From positions 1 through 6,310 of the forward strand of contig CAMAWZ010000143.1 in the NCBI GenBank assembly GCA_945861995.1: DNA of 6,310 bases, given 5' to 3'. The notes under the pieces were generated by a model that was not told the origin of the DNA, ran no database searches, and saw nothing but the letters and a program-made list of their open reading frames with translations. Below, one piece after another: positions 5,438 through 6,310 of the stretch. The position numbers and the translations under genes are program-made. Every line of letters starts with the position of its first letter. Within the stretch, counting starts at the first letter, position 1. This stretch comes from Pseudorhodobacter antarcticus. Lineage in GTDB: Bacteria; Pseudomonadota; Alphaproteobacteria; Rhodobacterales; Rhodobacteraceae.

Positions 5438-6310
5438 AGATACGCCTTTCCCCACATGGCAATCATCTGCCGCTGCATCGCGCGGGCGCGTTTGCTCCAT
5501 GCAGCGCTGCCTTCGGGGTCTTCGCGCTGATCCAGCGCCACGGCCGCGCGGCGCGGGCTGTCGGCGGCAAAAATCGCAAAAGCCAGCGCGCGGCCCGATG
5601 GGGCGGTTATATAACCCGCAAGGTTGGAGGCAAAGTTCAACGTGCCGCTTTTGGCAAAGACGCGCAGCGCGGCGCCTTGCGCCTCGCGCCCCTCGCTATC
5701 CACGCCCCGCTCGCGCATCAGCCCAATCAACGCCGAATCCTTGGCCCCCAGCATCACCCGCAGCATATCGAAGGGGGTGCAGCTGGACATCGGCCCCAGC
5801 CCCGAATGGTCGCCAAAGCGCGCCGCAATTCCAAAACGCGCCTGCGCCCAAGCCGTCATCGCCGCCCCTGACGCCGCAATATCCCCCGCCTGTGATGCCG
5901 CAAGCCCCAGTGCCTCGGCGGTCAGATTGGTGGAATATTTCAGCATCCCCTTGATCAATGCCTCCAGCGGCGCGCTGCGATCTTCGGCCAACACCTGCGC
6001 GCCAACAGGCAGGGCGGCAAGTTCGCCCGCAAAAGGCAGCTTAATGCCATGCGCCGCGCACAGCGCGCCAAACACATCGCCCGCATACCGCGCAGGCGCG
6101 CGCACAGGCAGCCAGCGTGATCCGTCTTTGCGCAGCGCAGGGGCTGCCACGCTCCACGCCTCAACGGGCGCGCGCCCTTCATAGACAAACAGCGGCACCT
6201 CGCGCTGGGCCAGTGCCACCTGCACGCTGCGCACAGGCGGCACAAAGCGCGCGCCTTCGGCATTGACCCCAGCGTGCCGCCGCCAGACGCCCAAACAAAA
6301 TTCGCGCGGT
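5434..6310 (-). CDS. dacB: D-alanyl-D-alanine carboxypeptidase/endopeptidase (PBP4, peptidase S13), 5'-truncated by window edge
   Basis: This is the C-terminal 291 residues of a PBP4-type enzyme, a periplasmic low-molecular-weight penicillin-binding protein that removes the terminal D-Ala or cleaves D-Ala-mDAP crosslinks in peptidoglycan. Two of the three active-site motifs are visible: SxN as Ser-Thr-Asn in KYSTNLTAEAL (codons 5926-5934) and KTG in the variant form KSG (5644-5652), within AKSGTLN. The family blocks GDHSGLG and LAGYI around these are also clear. The SxxK nucleophile motif and any signal peptide lie beyond the right edge. The frame remains open to the edge, and the TTG at 6292-6294 is internal rather than a start, because the codons before it (PREFCL) fit the family. 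The TAG (5434-5436) overlaps the convergent mtaB stop. KSG in place of KTG is a common, functional variant. Confidence 0.88.
   Translation of the reverse strand, partial: PREFCLGVWRRHAGVNAEGARFVPPVRSVQVALAQREVPLFVYEGRAPVEAWSVAAPALRKDGSRWLPVRAPARYAGDVFGALCAAHGIKLPFAGELAALPVGAQVLAEDRSAPLEALIKGMLKYSTNLTAEALGLAASQAGDIAASGAAMTAWAQARFGIAARFGDHSGLGPMSSCTPFDMLRVMLGAKDSALIGLMRERGVDSEGREAQGAALRVFAKSGTLNFASNLAGYITAPSGRALAFAIFAADSPRRAAVALDQREDPEGSAAWSKRARAMQRQMIAMWGKAYL

Noticed and set aside
5131..5954. Long + strand open frames overlapping the end of mtaB and the PBP4 gene
   Set aside because: They are Arg/Ala/Pro/His-rich shadow frames of GC-rich DNA, with no recognisable domain, and lie opposite a well-supported PBP4 gene.
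6292..6294. TTG as the start of the minus-strand PBP4 gene
   Set aside because: The frame stays open to the window edge, the upstream codons fit the family, and the essential SxxK motif would be missing; the gene is simply cut by the edge.

Overview
The window looks like chromosomal DNA of an alphaproteobacterium, most likely a member of the Rhodobacteraceae/Rhodobacterales. The base composition is GC-rich, codons end mostly in G or C, the protein sequences resemble that group, and dapF is followed by an mtaB-type gene. The assignment is by eye; no genus is claimed.

Positions 1-2384 (+) hold a two-gene unit. First comes the 3' part of a vanadium-dependent haloperoxidase / PAP2-superfamily protein that enters from outside the window. 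It overlaps by four bases (ATGA) a secreted FG-GAP/VCBS beta-propeller protein with a C-terminal ASPIC/UnbV domain (CRTAC1-like). Positions 2385-2570 are AT-richer and contain a perfect 8-bp hairpin. They also contain an open stretch in the same frame as the next gene, cut off from it only by one TAG codon. Positions 2571-3083 (+) encode a small protein with a degenerate Hint_2 (hedgehog/intein) domain that lacks the usual catalytic cysteine.

A hairpin with U-tracts on both sides (3086-3117) can terminate that gene and also the oppositely oriented tRNA-Lys(UUU) (3153-3228, minus), which has a sigma70-like promoter at 3241-3267. Divergent from the tRNA is a housekeeping operon: dapF (diaminopimelate epimerase), overlapping by four bases mtaB (tRNA t6A37 methylthiotransferase). 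The mtaB stop overlaps the stop of a convergent dacB-type gene (PBP4 D-Ala-D-Ala carboxypeptidase/endopeptidase) that runs off the right edge.

The right half has a loose common theme. DapF makes meso-diaminopimelate for lysine and for peptidoglycan, DacB trims or cleaves diaminopimelate-containing peptidoglycan, and MtaB is known to modify tRNA-Lys(UUU), which is encoded next door. Nothing in the window looks like a defence system, transposon, CRISPR array or prophage. The most unusual places are the interrupted, cysteine-less Hint-like gene and the altered third phosphatase motif of the haloperoxidase-like protein.
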